The position numbers and the translations under genes are program-made. From assembly GCA_016699615.1 (NCBI GenBank), contig CP064984.1, positions 744,001 to 808,000 of the forward strand: 64,000 nucleotides of DNA, given 5' to 3'. Shown here piece after piece: positions 25,101 through 35,202 of this stretch; position 1 is the first letter of the stretch, and every line of letters begins with the position of its first letter. The notes under the pieces were generated by a model that was given only the letters and a program-made list of their open reading frames with translations, searched no databases and had not been told where the DNA came from. Source of the DNA: Sphingobacteriales bacterium. Its GTDB lineage: Bacteria > Bacteroidota > Bacteroidia > Chitinophagales > JADIYW01.

Positions 25101-26395
25101 GACATTACTACATATCATTTATAGAGAATTTATAACAAGAGCAAGAAAAAAATCTTTCATATTACTTACTATTTTATTGCCATTGTTGGTTGGAGTTTTG
25201 CTTGTTGCATCAATTATTATTGCATTGCATGCAACAGAAGAAATTACAATTGCTGTAAAAGATGAAACAAGATTTTTTGAAGATAAATTTCGTGGACTTG
25301 ATAATGGAAATCTTACTTTTCATTATATCAGAGATAATAATAATATAGACTATTGGAAAGAAAATTATGCAAAAAAATATGATGCCATACTATATATTCC
25401 AATTATTGATTTAGATGCACCAAAAGGCATTACTTACTTTTCTAATAAACAACTTGGGTTACAAACAGAGCAAATTATTTCTAATGCAATTACTGAAGAA
25501 ATTAGAAATCGTGTATTGATAAGAGAGCAATACGATATTGATTTAATTGACAAACTTAATCATGAAATTAGCATAGAAAAAGTCATCAAAGATAAAGCAC
25601 AATATGGACGCACATCATTAGCAGGCAGTATTGGATATGTGTTAGGTTTTATGATTTATATGTTTTTATTTATTTATGGTGCAATGGTGATGAAAGGTGT
25701 AAGCGAAGAAAAACAAAATAGAATTGTAGAAGTAATGATTACAATTGTAAAACCATTTGACTTGATGCTCGGAAAAATTTTAGGAATAGGAATTTTAGGA
25801 TTATTTCAATTTTTAATTTGGGGCATTTTGATATTTGGAATACAAACTATTATCGGAATATTTTTTGCCAAAGATATGCAAGCATTACAGCAATTGCAAG
25901 CTACACAAACAATGAATACAGATAATATTGGTGCACAAATTTTATCAGACATTAGTTTATCACTAAAAGATTTAGATATTGCACGCATATTATTTAGTTT
26001 TTTATTTTATTTTATTTTTGGTTATATATTTTATGCAGCACAATTTGCGAATTGGTTCTGCTGTAACTGACGATACAGACACACAATCTTTTACATTTCC
26101 AATTACAATACCAATTATTATATCATTAATAATAATGTCTATTGCCATTGAACAACCATTCTCTACTGTAGCAAAATGGGGCTCAATGATACCATTCTCT
26201 GCACCAATAATTATGACTGCAAGAATACCATTCAACGTAAGTTGGCTTGAACAAATAGCATCAATGCTGATAATGATTATTTCTTCAATACTTATGATTG
26301 CACTAAGTGCACGTGTTTATAGAATTGGAATTTTAATTCAAGGAAAAAAAGTTCAGTTAAAAGAAATCGGAAAGTGGATATTTGCTAAATACTAA
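25090..26395 (+). CDS. ABC transporter permease (NatB-type, frameshifted)
   Basis: The N-terminal half has the ABC-2 layout: helix 1 FILLTILLPLLVGVLLVASI, a soluble insert, then GYVLGFMIYMFLFIYGAMVM, GVSEEKQNRIVEVMITIVKP (family hallmark) and further helices. The frame breaks at about 26047-26051, where two bases appear missing from FA-A-IGSAV. In the other frame IGSAVTDDTDTQSFTFPITI and four more helices run to 26395, where it meets the convergent aminopeptidase (4-base overlap). As sequenced it is split into 25090-26070 and about 26040-26395. Confidence 0.8.
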
Positions 26396-28959
26396 AATCT
26401 AAAAAAATCTGATTCTGGCAGCAATTTAGGAATTACACTTTCTAATATTTCTAATTTATTTTTTATAATATTAATTTCATTACTACTCAATTTTTTTTGT
26501 TGTAGTTGATAGTTCATGTTATTTTTTAAGTAGGAAATTACTCTTGATGCACCATTTATGTTATAATCAGACTCTTCGTATTGGTTAATATCTAATAAAA
26601 AAGCACATGCATCTTTAAACAACAAAGTATCTTTGGTTTTTACTAAATAAAGAAACAAATTATCAAAATTTTCTGCTGCAAAATAATGATTATTCAAAGA
26701 AATAGCTTTTTTGAAAAACTCTAAATGATTAATAGTTGTATCTTTTAAAACTGTTCCAACTGTTTTTAACATCAATGCATTTCTAGTATCCGTCCATTTT
26801 GTAGCTTTCTTGTATGCCAATGGATAATTGTGTAATCTTAAAATCTCTAAAGCTTCAGCAATGCATTGGTAAGATGAATCTATTGCTAGTGTTTTTTCTG
26901 CTAACGCTGCTGCTTGATTCAAATCTAATACTGACAAGTAACGTAAAGCATCAGCTCTTATTGTAGATTTTGGCTCTGTTGCCACCAAATTTTTATAGGC
27001 AATTATTAATTTATCTTGATTAAAATATTTTGAATTTCTATGTACTATGTCCAATACGCTATTTCTAATATTCCAATCTGTATTTTGTAAATTCTTTATA
27101 AAAAATTGTTGTACAGTCTCATATTGCTCAATTTGTTTACCTAGTGCAACTAATGCTCTGTATTTATTTTTAAAATCCTTAGAAAAATTAAATTGTGCAA
27201 TTTGCTCACTTGTAGACAAATTGGTTCCAATATCAGCCAACAAAATTCCATCTCCATCAATATTTACAAATGATGGTTTTTCTGTAAGTGGAAAATAAAA
27301 TACAACATCTTTATCTACAATAGTTACTTGTTTTCTAATTACTGAGTCTTTTAGAAAAATATCAATATTAGTTGGAATTTTAAACACAGATGGTGCATCT
27401 TGTGCATTTTGTATTTGTTTTACTTTTATTTCTAATGTTTTGTTCGTCTGATTAAAATTATATTGTACATCTAATTTTGGATGACCTTTGCTAAAATACC
27501 ATTGATTGAAGAACCAATTATAATCTTCGCCAGTTACAGTTTCTACTGCTTTTCTAAAATCACTTACTTCTGCACTACTGTATTGGTTGTTTTTTAAGTA
27601 CAAATTCAATGATTTGAAGAATGCATCATCACCAATATAATTTCTTAGCATATGTAATATACGTCCACCTTTTTCATATCTAATTCCATCAAAATTATCT
27701 TGGTGTTCTTTGTAATAATAATTTACCAAAGGTTCATTCTTAGTATTAAGTTGATGAATATATTTTTCAGTACTTTTTTGTGCGTATGCATCAGCATCAT
27801 TCTTTCCATATTTATATTCATACCATAGATATTCACTATAGTCTGCAAAACTTTCATTTAATGTAAGATTTGCCCAAGACTCACTTGCTACCAAATCACC
27901 AAACCAATGATGAAATAATTCGTGTGATACAATCCAATCAAAATTATCATCGATAGATTGATTTTTGTCTGCTAACAATCTATCATAAAAAATTACTGCA
28001 GATGTATTTTCCATGGCACCAGCTGTGTAGTCGTGTGCTACTATTTGTGCATATTTATCCCAAGGAAATTCTATTTTTAATAAATCAGAAAAGAATGTTA
28101 GCATTTCTGGTGTATTGCCAAAAACTTGTTGCACATTATCAAAATATTCAGGAAATGTATAATAGTCAACTGATTTTCCATGCCATGATGTACTGTATTT
28201 TTTATAATCTCCAACCGCTAAGAAAAATAAATAAGGTGAATGAATTTTTTCTTGTTTCCAATAGTCTGTTCTTTTACTTCCATTGGTTTTGCTATCAATT
28301 AGCAAGCCATTAGATAATGTAATATATGCTGTATCTACAGTAACATATAATTCTTGAGAAGAATTTTCATTGGGTGCATCTATTGTAGGAAACCAAAAAG
28401 AATTAGCTTCTACTTCGCCTTGTGTCCAAATATGAAATGGTTTGTATTTATTTTTTTGTAATGAATTAATGAAATACATTCCTCTACCATATTGTTGTAC
28501 TTGTTGTTTCCCGATAGAATATGGTTGTGCAATATATTCTACAAAAACTTCCAATGTATCATCTTTTGTGTATTCTTTATCAAAGTTTATTTTCAAATAC
28601 ATTGAATCGTAAGAATAGGTAGATTTTATTGGTTGATGATTAGCTACAACTTTTACATTATTAATTTTCATGTACTTTGCATCAAGCAACAGTTTATTCT
28701 GTTTGTAGAAATATGGTTTTATAGTAAGTGCAACTTTTCCTACAGCAACTCTTTGTTGTAAGATTGGCTCTACCTCAATTTTTGTATGTAGTAAATCAAA
28801 CAATCTTGTTCTGCTACCTTTATAGTCGTTAAATTGGTTTTCTGGTTTAATAACCAATTCATCCAATTGTATTCTATTTTTTTTATTTTTCTTTTTTGGT
28901 GGCTTTGCTATTGAAAAAAGAGGCAATAAAAGTAAAAAGTATATAAGAATTCTTTTCAT
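26392..28959 (-). CDS. M1 family zinc aminopeptidase
   Basis: An 855-residue exported peptidase: signal peptide MKRILIYFLLLLPLFSIAK, the M1 N-terminal beta domain, the substrate motif GAMENTSAVIF, and the zinc site SHELFHHWFGDL plus the glutamate in NLTLNESFADY. A HEAT-like C-terminal region (about 620-850) follows. It removes N-terminal residues from peptides in the periplasm or at the surface. A strong -7 box lies just upstream. Confidence 0.92.
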   Translation of the reverse strand: MKRILIYFLLLLPLFSIAKPPKKKNKKNRIQLDELVIKPENQFNDYKGSRTRLFDLLHTKIEVEPILQQRVAVGKVALTIKPYFYKQNKLLLDAKYMKINNVKVVANHQPIKSTYSYDSMYLKINFDKEYTKDDTLEVFVEYIAQPYSIGKQQVQQYGRGMYFINSLQKNKYKPFHIWTQGEVEANSFWFPTIDAPNENSSQELYVTVDTAYITLSNGLLIDSKTNGSKRTDYWKQEKIHSPYLFFLAVGDYKKYSTSWHGKSVDYYTFPEYFDNVQQVFGNTPEMLTFFSDLLKIEFPWDKYAQIVAHDYTAGAMENTSAVIFYDRLLADKNQSIDDNFDWIVSHELFHHWFGDLVASESWANLTLNESFADYSEYLWYEYKYGKNDADAYAQKSTEKYIHQLNTKNEPLVNYYYKEHQDNFDGIRYEKGGRILHMLRNYIGDDAFFKSLNLYLKNNQYSSAEVSDFRKAVETVTGEDYNWFFNQWYFSKGHPKLDVQYNFNQTNKTLEIKVKQIQNAQDAPSVFKIPTNIDIFLKDSVIRKQVTIVDKDVVFYFPLTEKPSFVNIDGDGILLADIGTNLSTSEQIAQFNFSKDFKNKYRALVALGKQIEQYETVQQFFIKNLQNTDWNIRNSVLDIVHRNSKYFNQDKLIIAYKNLVATEPKSTIRADALRYLSVLDLNQAAALAEKTLAIDSSYQCIAEALEILRLHNYPLAYKKATKWTDTRNALMLKTVGTVLKDTTINHLEFFKKAISLNNHYFAAENFDNLFLYLVKTKDTLLFKDACAFLLDINQYEESDYNINGASRVISYLKNNMNYQLQQKKLSSNEINIIKNKLEILESVIPKLLPESDFFRF

Positions 28960-28975
28960 TTAAAAAATTAATTTG

Positions 28976-28983
28976 CAAAGATA
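28976..28983 (-). promoter_or_regulatory. Promoter -7 box for the M1 aminopeptidase
   Basis: The minus strand reads TATCTTTG, an exact TAnnTTTG box, 16 bases before the ATG. This is the same core as at 13371 in front of the HigB toxin. Confidence 0.55.
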
Positions 28984-29150
28984 GGAAATATGTTTAATAT
29001 ATAAATTTAAGCTATGTTAATAAAATTAGGAAAATAAATCATTGTATATCAGCAACTACTATGTACTGATTGTATTTTGACACATATCATCAAAATCTAA
29101 ATTGAGTTTATGATTTTATACAAACAATCAGAATTTATATTTCTTGTTTG

Positions 29151-29975
29151 TTATATTGGTTGATGTAGTGGAGAAATAAAATTATTTTCAACTGCTGTTT
29201 GGTATAGTTTTCTAACTGCGTTTATTCCATGTTCGCCCAATGATATACTATATTGATTTACGTACAAATCTATATGTTGTTGTATCACATCATCCGACAT
29301 TTCTTGTGCATGCTCTTTAATAAAATTTTGAGATGAATGTCTATTTGCAAATGCAAATTCTATACTTTTTTTAATACAGGAATTAATATCTTCTTGCAAT
29401 TTTTGGTCTATGTTTCTTTTTACTACAATGCCACCTAATGGAATTGGTGCTTGATATGTTTGTTCCCAATATTCACCTAAGTCAATTATCTTTTTAAATC
29501 CTTTTGCTGCGTACGTAAATCTGCTTTCATGAATGATAACACCAGCATCAATTTTGTCATCTTGTAATTGTTGTTCTATATCAGAAAACAACATAAATTT
29601 TTTATTGCATGCATTTGGAAATCTTAGAGAAAAAAGAAAATTTGCTGTGGTTAATTTTCCAGGAATACCAATATTTAGTTGCTCAACATCTTTAATGTTA
29701 AAGTCATTTTTACTAATAAGTATTGGCCCACAATTATTGCCCAATGCACTTCCAGAATCTAATAATTTATAAGCTTCTGAAACTTTAGAATAGGCAAAAT
29801 AACTTAGTTTTGTAATATCGTATTTGGCTTGTAATGCAGCTTGATTTAGTTCTTCTACATCTGCAAAATGCACTTCAAAATCAATACCAAGTGTATCTAT
29901 TTTTTGATGCAACATAGCATCAAAGATAAAAGTATCGTTTGGGCAAGGTGAAATTGCAAGTGTTACTTTTGGCAT
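29151..29975 (-). CDS. mqnD: 1,4-dihydroxy-6-naphthoate synthase
   Basis: The 274 residues begin with the MqnD pattern (VTLAISPCPNDTFIFDAMLH) and keep KYDITKLSYFAYSKV, SGSALGNNCGPILIS and GVIIHESRFTY (catalytic-His loop). It converts cyclic dehypoxanthinylfutalosine to 1,4-dihydroxy-6-naphthoate in the futalosine route to menaquinone. It lies 7 bases downstream of the AhpD-like gene, so it may be co-transcribed with the peroxide genes. Confidence 0.9.
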   Translation of the reverse strand: MPKVTLAISPCPNDTFIFDAMLHQKIDTLGIDFEVHFADVEELNQAALQAKYDITKLSYFAYSKVSEAYKLLDSGSALGNNCGPILISKNDFNIKDVEQLNIGIPGKLTTANFLFSLRFPNACNKKFMLFSDIEQQLQDDKIDAGVIIHESRFTYAAKGFKKIIDLGEYWEQTYQAPIPLGGIVVKRNIDQKLQEDINSCIKKSIEFAFANRHSSQNFIKEHAQEMSDDVIQQHIDLYVNQYSISLGEHGINAVRKLYQTAVENNFISPLHQPI

Positions 29976-29982
29976 GATATAA

Positions 29983-30558
29983 TTAATAAACTATTTTGCT
30001 TAAGCTTGTAATTACTGAAGCAAGTCTTATTGCATCCCAAATTCTTTGTTCTGTTCCACCACTGTGCAACACTGATTGTTCGTGGCTTTTTACGCACATT
30101 TCGCATCCATTAATTGCAGAAACTGCCAAACTAATTAATTCGAATAATTCTTTACCCAACACAGGATTCATCATAATATTCATTCTCAATCTTGCTGGTG
30201 CATTTGTATAAAATTCTTTGCCTACAAAATGTCTATATCTATAAAAAACATTATTAGCAGACAATAATGAAGCACATGCTTGGGCTTCTGCAATTTCTGC
30301 ATCATTTGCATCATTCGCTTTTGCTTTTTGTATAAATGCATCAATCAATATTGTGTTGTTGTTGTTAGTAGCACATGCTAATGCTATCAACAAGGCATCT
30401 TTTGCTGAAATAGATTCTACTGCTAAAACAGACTTTACATTCATTTTCAAATCTCTCAGATATTTGCTATCTGCTGTTGAAAGTTGTTCAAGCGTATTGT
30501 TTTGATATGATGTATCTATGCCTAATTCTTGTAAAATTTCTATTGCTGTATCGTTCAT
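29983..30558 (-). CDS. AhpD-like carboxymuconolactone decarboxylase family protein
   Basis: The 191-residue protein ends with INGCEMCVKSHEQSVLHSGG, the AhpD active-site CxxC with the partner His and Glu. RLRMNIMMNPVLGKELFELI precedes it. AhpD-type proteins recycle AhpC with electrons from the dihydrolipoyl system. Location right behind the ahpC-like gene (68-base gap) supports that role; no alkyl hydroperoxide reductase F gene is seen. Confidence 0.85.
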   Translation of the reverse strand: MNDTAIEILQELGIDTSYQNNTLEQLSTADSKYLRDLKMNVKSVLAVESISAKDALLIALACATNNNNTILIDAFIQKAKANDANDAEIAEAQACASLLSANNVFYRYRHFVGKEFYTNAPARLRMNIMMNPVLGKELFELISLAVSAINGCEMCVKSHEQSVLHSGGTEQRIWDAIRLASVITSLSKIVY

Positions 30559-30626
30559 AAATAGTTAGTATTAAAAAAAATAGTGATAAGCAACTATTCA
30601 TTGCCTACCACTATACATTTAAAAAA

Positions 30627-31172
30627 TTATGATAATGTTTCTTGACCTTTTTCCCAGTTACATGGACAAAGTTCATCTGTTTGTAATGCATCTAAAATTC
30701 TTACAACTTCTTTTACATTTCTACCAACTGATAAATCATTAACAGATACCCAACGAATAATACCTTGTGGATCTACAATATATGTTGCTCTATAACATAC
30801 TTCTTCGCCTTCAGTTAAAATGCCTAATTCTCTTGAAAGTGATTTTGATGTATCTGCCAACATTGGATGATTAATTTTGTTTAATCCTTCGTGTGCATTT
30901 CTCCATCCTAAGTGTACGAATTCGCCGTCTGTTGAAGCACCAATTAATACTGCATCTCTGTCTTTGAAATCTCCGTTTGCATTGTCAAACTCAATAATTT
31001 CTGTTGGACAAACAAATGTAAAATCTTTTGGCCAAAAATAAATTACTAACCATTTGCCATCTTTTGTGTGTACACTGTTGTCTAATGTTGCAAACTCTTT
31101 GCCTTTTTCTAAACTTACTACTGAAGTTTTGCTGAATTGTGGGAACTTTTGTCCTACATTTAATAATGCCAT
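30627..31172 (-). CDS. ahpC: Peroxiredoxin, AhpC type
   Basis: The 181 residues carry the peroxidatic cysteine in FTFVCPTEIIEFDNA and a C-terminal resolving pair in TDELCPCNWEKG (CxC). LGWRNAHEGLNKINHPMLAD is the conserved middle. It reduces H2O2 and organic peroxides. The CxC tail and adjacent AhpD-like gene match the AhpD-coupled class of AhpC. It lies 45 bases downstream of dps. Confidence 0.9.
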   Translation of the reverse strand: MALLNVGQKFPQFSKTSVVSLEKGKEFATLDNSVHTKDGKWLVIYFWPKDFTFVCPTEIIEFDNANGDFKDRDAVLIGASTDGEFVHLGWRNAHEGLNKINHPMLADTSKSLSRELGILTEGEEVCYRATYIVDPQGIIRWVSVNDLSVGRNVKEVVRILDALQTDELCPCNWEKGQETLS

Positions 31173-31217
31173 AATTACGTTTTTTTTGTTTTTAATTAAT
31201 GAATAAATATATTTTTA

Positions 31218-31679
31218 TTATCCTAACCAAGCCTTAAACATCCATAAAGTTTTTTCTTGGTATACAATAAATTGCGTTAATAAATCTTCTGTTGATTGAT
31301 CACCATCTGCATGTTTCATCGTTGCTTTTTCAAATTTAATAAGAATAGTTAGATTTTCAGTTATCATACGCACAGCATCTACATCTTTAGTTATATTTTT
31401 AGCTTCTTTAACTAAAGATTGCTTCAAATAGTCTGAGTATGTATGCAATGGCTGATGACCTAATGTAAGAATACGTTCTGCAACTTCGTCAATTTTTAAT
31501 TGTGCGTCTGTATATAATTCTTCAAATTTTACATGTAAGTCAAAGAAGTTTTGACCTTTTATATTCCAATGTATGCCTCTTAAATTTTGGTAAAACACTT
31601 GATATGTTGCTAACAGTTGATTAAGTTCTTGGATTAATTTACTATCATCAGCTGATTTTTTTTTATCTTTCTTAGCCAT
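31218..31679 (-). CDS. dps: Dps-family DNA-binding ferritin-like protein
   Basis: The 153 residues contain the intersubunit ferroxidase signature NLRGIHWNIKGQNFFDLH followed by KFEELYTDAQLKIDEVAERI (His, Asp and Glu ligands). The lysine-rich N-terminus (MAKKDKKKSADD) fits DNA contact. It stores iron and protects DNA from peroxide as a dodecamer. It heads an operon-like run dps-ahpC-ahpD-mqnD, divergent from oxyR. Confidence 0.92.
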   Translation of the reverse strand: MAKKDKKKSADDSKLIQELNQLLATYQVFYQNLRGIHWNIKGQNFFDLHVKFEELYTDAQLKIDEVAERILTLGHQPLHTYSDYLKQSLVKEAKNITKDVDAVRMITENLTILIKFEKATMKHADGDQSTEDLLTQFIVYQEKTLWMFKAWLG

Positions 31680-31698
31680 AAAATATTTTTTTATACTG

Positions 31699-31706
31699 CA
31701 AATTTA
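31699..31706 (-). promoter_or_regulatory. Promoter -7 box for dps
   Basis: The minus strand reads TAAATTTG, matching TAnnTTTG, 19 bases before the dps start. It lies in the 84-base divergent region shared with oxyR. Confidence 0.5.
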
Positions 31707-31729
31707 CAACTATTCTTATAATAATAAAA

Positions 31730-31752
31730 ATTGATTATATTTATAATTCAAT
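31730..31752. promoter_or_regulatory. Candidate OxyR operator
   Basis: ATTGATTATA-TTT-ATAATTCAAT is an imperfect dyad in the dps-oxyR divergent region, immediately upstream of oxyR and about 25 bases upstream of the dps -7 box. LysR-type regulators usually bind such a dyad beside their own gene. CTAT at 31710 and ATAG at 31751 also fit half-sites. Binding is inferred only from position and symmetry. Confidence 0.4.
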
Positions 31753-31763
31753 AGATATTATTT

Positions 31764-32699
31764 ATGATAAGCTTAACTCAATTAGAATATATTGTTGCAA
31801 TAGACAACTATAAACATTTTGGAAAAGCTGCTGATGCTTGCCATGTAACACAGCCAACATTAAGCATGCAAATTAAAAAATTAGAAGAAGATATAGGCAC
31901 TCAAATCTTTGATAGACAAAGGCAACCCATTATTACAACACCAGCTGGCGAAGCACTCATTACACAAGCAAGAGCCATATTGAGAGCAACAAAACAGTTC
32001 GAAGAACTTGCTGCACATTATGCACAACATATAGTAGGCAACTTTAGAATTGGAATTATTCCAACAGTGGCGCCTTATCTTCTACCCTATTTTATTGGAA
32101 GTTTTCAAAAAAAATATGATAATGTAAAATTGAAAATTATCGAGATGAAAACTGAAGACATTATTAAAAATCTTCAGCTTGATGAAATAGATGCTGGTAT
32201 ATTAGCAACACCATTACATGAACCAGAAATTATTGAAGAGCCATTATTTTTCGAAGAAATCATGGTGTATGCTAAGAAAAATCATCCATTGATACAAAAG
32301 CAAATATTACAATACAACGATATTATGAGAGAAGATATTTGGATGCTAACACAAGGAAATTGCTTTAGAGACCAAGTTGTAAATATATGTTCTATCTATG
32401 ATAATTTTGAAGAAAAGACAACATACGAAAGCACAAGCATAGAAACCCTAAAAAAAATGGTAGATATAGAAGGTGGCTTCACGCTTATTCCAGAATTAGC
32501 AGTTTTAGAACTTTCTACAAAGAAATTAGAAAATATTGCAACGTTTAAACAACCAAAACCTTTGAGAGAAATTAGTTTGGTGTATATTAGAAATATTGGG
32601 AAAAGAAAGATACTAGACGCTATAAAATCAGAGATTATTAATAATATTCCTGATACATTACTGCAAAAAAATAAAGGCAAAATCGTAGAATGGAAATAA
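31764..32699 (+). CDS. oxyR: OxyR-like LysR-family peroxide sensor
   Basis: The 311 residues have an N-terminal winged HTH (FGKAADACHVTQPTLSMQIKKLE) and an effector domain. The block LTQGNCFRDQVVNICS places two cysteines nine residues apart, as with C199/C208 of E. coli OxyR. This, with the divergent dps-ahpC-ahpD genes, makes OxyR the best call. It senses H2O2 by disulphide formation and activates the peroxide genes. Confidence 0.92.
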   Translation: MISLTQLEYIVAIDNYKHFGKAADACHVTQPTLSMQIKKLEEDIGTQIFDRQRQPIITTPAGEALITQARAILRATKQFEELAAHYAQHIVGNFRIGIIPTVAPYLLPYFIGSFQKKYDNVKLKIIEMKTEDIIKNLQLDEIDAGILATPLHEPEIIEEPLFFEEIMVYAKKNHPLIQKQILQYNDIMREDIWMLTQGNCFRDQVVNICSIYDNFEEKTTYESTSIETLKKMVDIEGGFTLIPELAVLELSTKKLENIATFKQPKPLREISLVYIRNIGKRKILDAIKSEIINNIPDTLLQKNKGKIVEWK

Positions 32700-32759
32700 G
32701 TAATTTTAACGAATTTTAAAACAAAAAAATTGTAATATTACAACAGATTTTAAAATTGT

Positions 32760-33689
32760 ATGGCAGCTACAGTAACTCAACAATCTACAAACAGAGGTTT
32801 TATAATATCTGGAATAGTTCATTTATTGCTATTTTTAATATTATTTTTTATAGCACTCGAAAATCCACCTAAACAAGATGCCATAGATGCTATAGTACTA
32901 GATTTTGGAGACAGTCCAGAAGGTAGTGGTGGAAATAGTGATAGCTATGGTGGTGGTTCTCCTGAACAAAGCACTTCTGAGCCTGACATGAGCAATTATA
33001 CGCCACCTAAAACAACTGCAACAACTACTGCATCAAGTACGCCAAAATCAACAGCTAGCAATACGGTAACTAGCTATGATCCAGAAGCAGTTGCATTGGA
33101 AAAACAGAAAAAGCTAGAAGCGTACCAACAAGCACAAGTTCTAAAAGCACAGAAGAAACTTGAAGAACAAAAGCAAAAAGAAGCAGCTGAATTGCTAAAA
33201 AAACAGCAAGAAGAACAAGCATACAAAGATGCAGTTGCAAGTACATTTAAAAAAGGTAAAAATAGTGGTACTGGTGGTAGTGGTAGTGGAAGTGGCTCTG
33301 GAACTGGCAATGGCACAGGAAGTGGCTCTGGAAGTGGTGGGCAAGGCAATAATGGTGGTTCTGGTAGTGGCGATGGCTTTGGTGGTGGTGGAAGTGGTGG
33401 CTCTGGTGGTGGAGCAGGCACAGATTATTCTTTAAGTGGAAGAAGTCTATTAAGTAAGAAAGTACCTTTCAATAACTCACAAAAAGCTGGAAAAATTGTG
33501 ATACAAATAAAAGTAGGACAAGATGGAAATGTAATATTTGCACAAGGACCATACAAAGGTTCTACTAGTACTGATGCCTACTTGGTAAAAATATCAGAAG
33601 AAGCTGCATATAAATTTAAGTTTTCATCTAACAGTGATGCTGCTGAAGAGCAATTTGGAACAATTACTTTTAACTATACTTTTAATTAG
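32760..33689 (+). CDS. TonB-like energy transducer with Gly/Ser linker
   Basis: The 309 residues have one N-terminal membrane helix (GIVHLLLFLILFFIAL), an acidic/Thr region, an Ala/Gln/Lys coiled coil (KQKKLEAYQQAQVLKAQKKL), and a glycine/serine linker of about 60 residues from repeated GSG units. A C-terminal TonB-like domain follows (AGKIVIQIKVGQDGNVIFA, FGTITFNYTF). It probably links the inner membrane to outer-membrane receptors. A minus-strand proline-rich frame over the linker is an artefact of the repeat. Confidence 0.75.
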   Translation: MAATVTQQSTNRGFIISGIVHLLLFLILFFIALENPPKQDAIDAIVLDFGDSPEGSGGNSDSYGGGSPEQSTSEPDMSNYTPPKTTATTTASSTPKSTASNTVTSYDPEAVALEKQKKLEAYQQAQVLKAQKKLEEQKQKEAAELLKKQQEEQAYKDAVASTFKKGKNSGTGGSGSGSGSGTGNGTGSGSGSGGQGNNGGSGSGDGFGGGGSGGSGGGAGTDYSLSGRSLLSKKVPFNNSQKAGKIVIQIKVGQDGNVIFAQGPYKGSTSTDAYLVKISEEAAYKFKFSSNSDAAEEQFGTITFNYTFN

Positions 33690-33720
33690 ATATATTTTTA
33701 TTGTATTTAATTACACACAT

Positions 33721-35013
33721 CTACAACAATGGAATATCAATGTATAGTTTTACATTGCCATCTATGCCCCTAGATTTATCTTTAATGGCTTCAAGAATTT
33801 GTTTATCATTGCAGATAATTAAAAATAAATAATCATCTTTTAGCAAGCTATCTTTTGTTTTGTAATATGGATCGCCATCATATGAATTTAGAACGGTGAC
33901 TTTACACTTATGATTTTTGGCATAATAATGTGCAATGCCACGTAGCAATGTATCCGCAGCATTTGCTTCTCCTACTATCATTATTGGATATAAAATATTT
34001 TTAGTCAAATTCATCTTGGCTAGCATTTTGAATAATCCTTGTGGATTTTCTAATTCTAATGAAAAATAATCGCCCCAATTGATAGCCAAACATGCTGCAG
34101 CTATATTGCCATTTTTATCTGGCATCATAAATACTTTTGAAGATTTAGAATAACTAAAAATCTTATTTAATGTAATAAAGAAATCTTCTTCAGTGTGCAT
34201 GTGATAGAAAGCATAATTACTTTTTTGTTGTTTTAGCATTTGATAAAATGATTTTAGTTTCTCTTTATCATTTGTAATATCAACGATTTTAGTAAATGCA
34301 TCTTTGCTTCCAAATACTTTATTGATTAATGTATTGTTGTAGAATGGCCATTTTTCATAATGTTTATCGTACAATTTTGTATTCAGTTCTAATGCTTCAT
34401 TTATAGCTTGATTTTCTTTTCCCATTGCACCATATGTAAATGCAATATTTTCTTCTACGCCTACAATACTATGCATAATGCTAAACATGAGCGTAAATAT
34501 TTTTTTACGTCTATATATTTTTTGATTATTTTCTACACGCTCACTTATGCGTAGCATATTGTAATAATATCCATCGTAGCGTATGTTGTTGTGCTCTACA
34601 TCAATTTGATTGACATGTATATAGCCTACAATATTGTATTCTAATTCGCCTTTTTCATTTTTTGTATTTTTGGGATGAAATACAATTACAACCAAAGCAT
34701 CTTTATTGATAGATAATGCAGAATCTGGAAAATTATGAAAGTTGGCTTGAAATGTGAAGTTGCCTTTCCCTTTCTCGTTAATGTGTTTTTCAGAAACAGA
34801 AATAACATCGCGACATTGATGAAAAAAGTATGTTGAGTCTGATGCTAAATTTAATTGTTTTAGGATATCTCCAATTCTGACAAGGTTGCTAATTTCTGTA
34901 ACTATTATCTCTAGATTTTCTTCAAAAGTATCATAAGATTCTATTGCTATGGTTTTTATTTTATAAGAATCATTATCTACTAATTCTACTCTTTTGTAAT
35001 TTCTTTTTTGCAT
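33721..35013 (-). CDS. Hypothetical protein, 430 aa
   Basis: I do not recognise this soluble protein. It has no signal peptide or membrane span. Segments such as KDALVVIVFHPKN...YNIVGYIHVNQID and KNGNIAAACLAINWGD look like paired beta-strands of an acetyltransferase-like fold, and the second half repeats that pattern, so a tandem GNAT-type protein is possible. It stands alone, convergent with the TonB-like gene (31-base gap), 190 bases from the lipoprotein gene. Confidence 0.5.
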   Translation of the reverse strand: MQKRNYKRVELVDNDSYKIKTIAIESYDTFEENLEIIVTEISNLVRIGDILKQLNLASDSTYFFHQCRDVISVSEKHINEKGKGNFTFQANFHNFPDSALSINKDALVVIVFHPKNTKNEKGELEYNIVGYIHVNQIDVEHNNIRYDGYYYNMLRISERVENNQKIYRRKKIFTLMFSIMHSIVGVEENIAFTYGAMGKENQAINEALELNTKLYDKHYEKWPFYNNTLINKVFGSKDAFTKIVDITNDKEKLKSFYQMLKQQKSNYAFYHMHTEEDFFITLNKIFSYSKSSKVFMMPDKNGNIAAACLAINWGDYFSLELENPQGLFKMLAKMNLTKNILYPIMIVGEANAADTLLRGIAHYYAKNHKCKVTVLNSYDGDPYYKTKDSLLKDDYLFLIICNDKQILEAIKDKSRGIDGNVKLYIDIPLL

Positions 35014-35202
35014 TTGATTAACTAATATATTACAAAATTAACAAAAGTATGAGTTGCAAATAGTTAGCAAAACACAAACTTAATTAGCATTGAATAAAAT
35101 ACCTATATTCAATTAGTTTTTTGCAGTTAGATAATTAATTTTAAGCATTGAAATTAACAACAAACTAATCTCAAATTATCATTATATTGATGTCATACTT
35201 GA

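Noticed and set aside
33074..33421. Minus-strand proline-rich frame over the TonB-like linker
   Set aside because: It is the antisense reading of the GSG-repeat linker; no start signal or neighbouring operon supports it.
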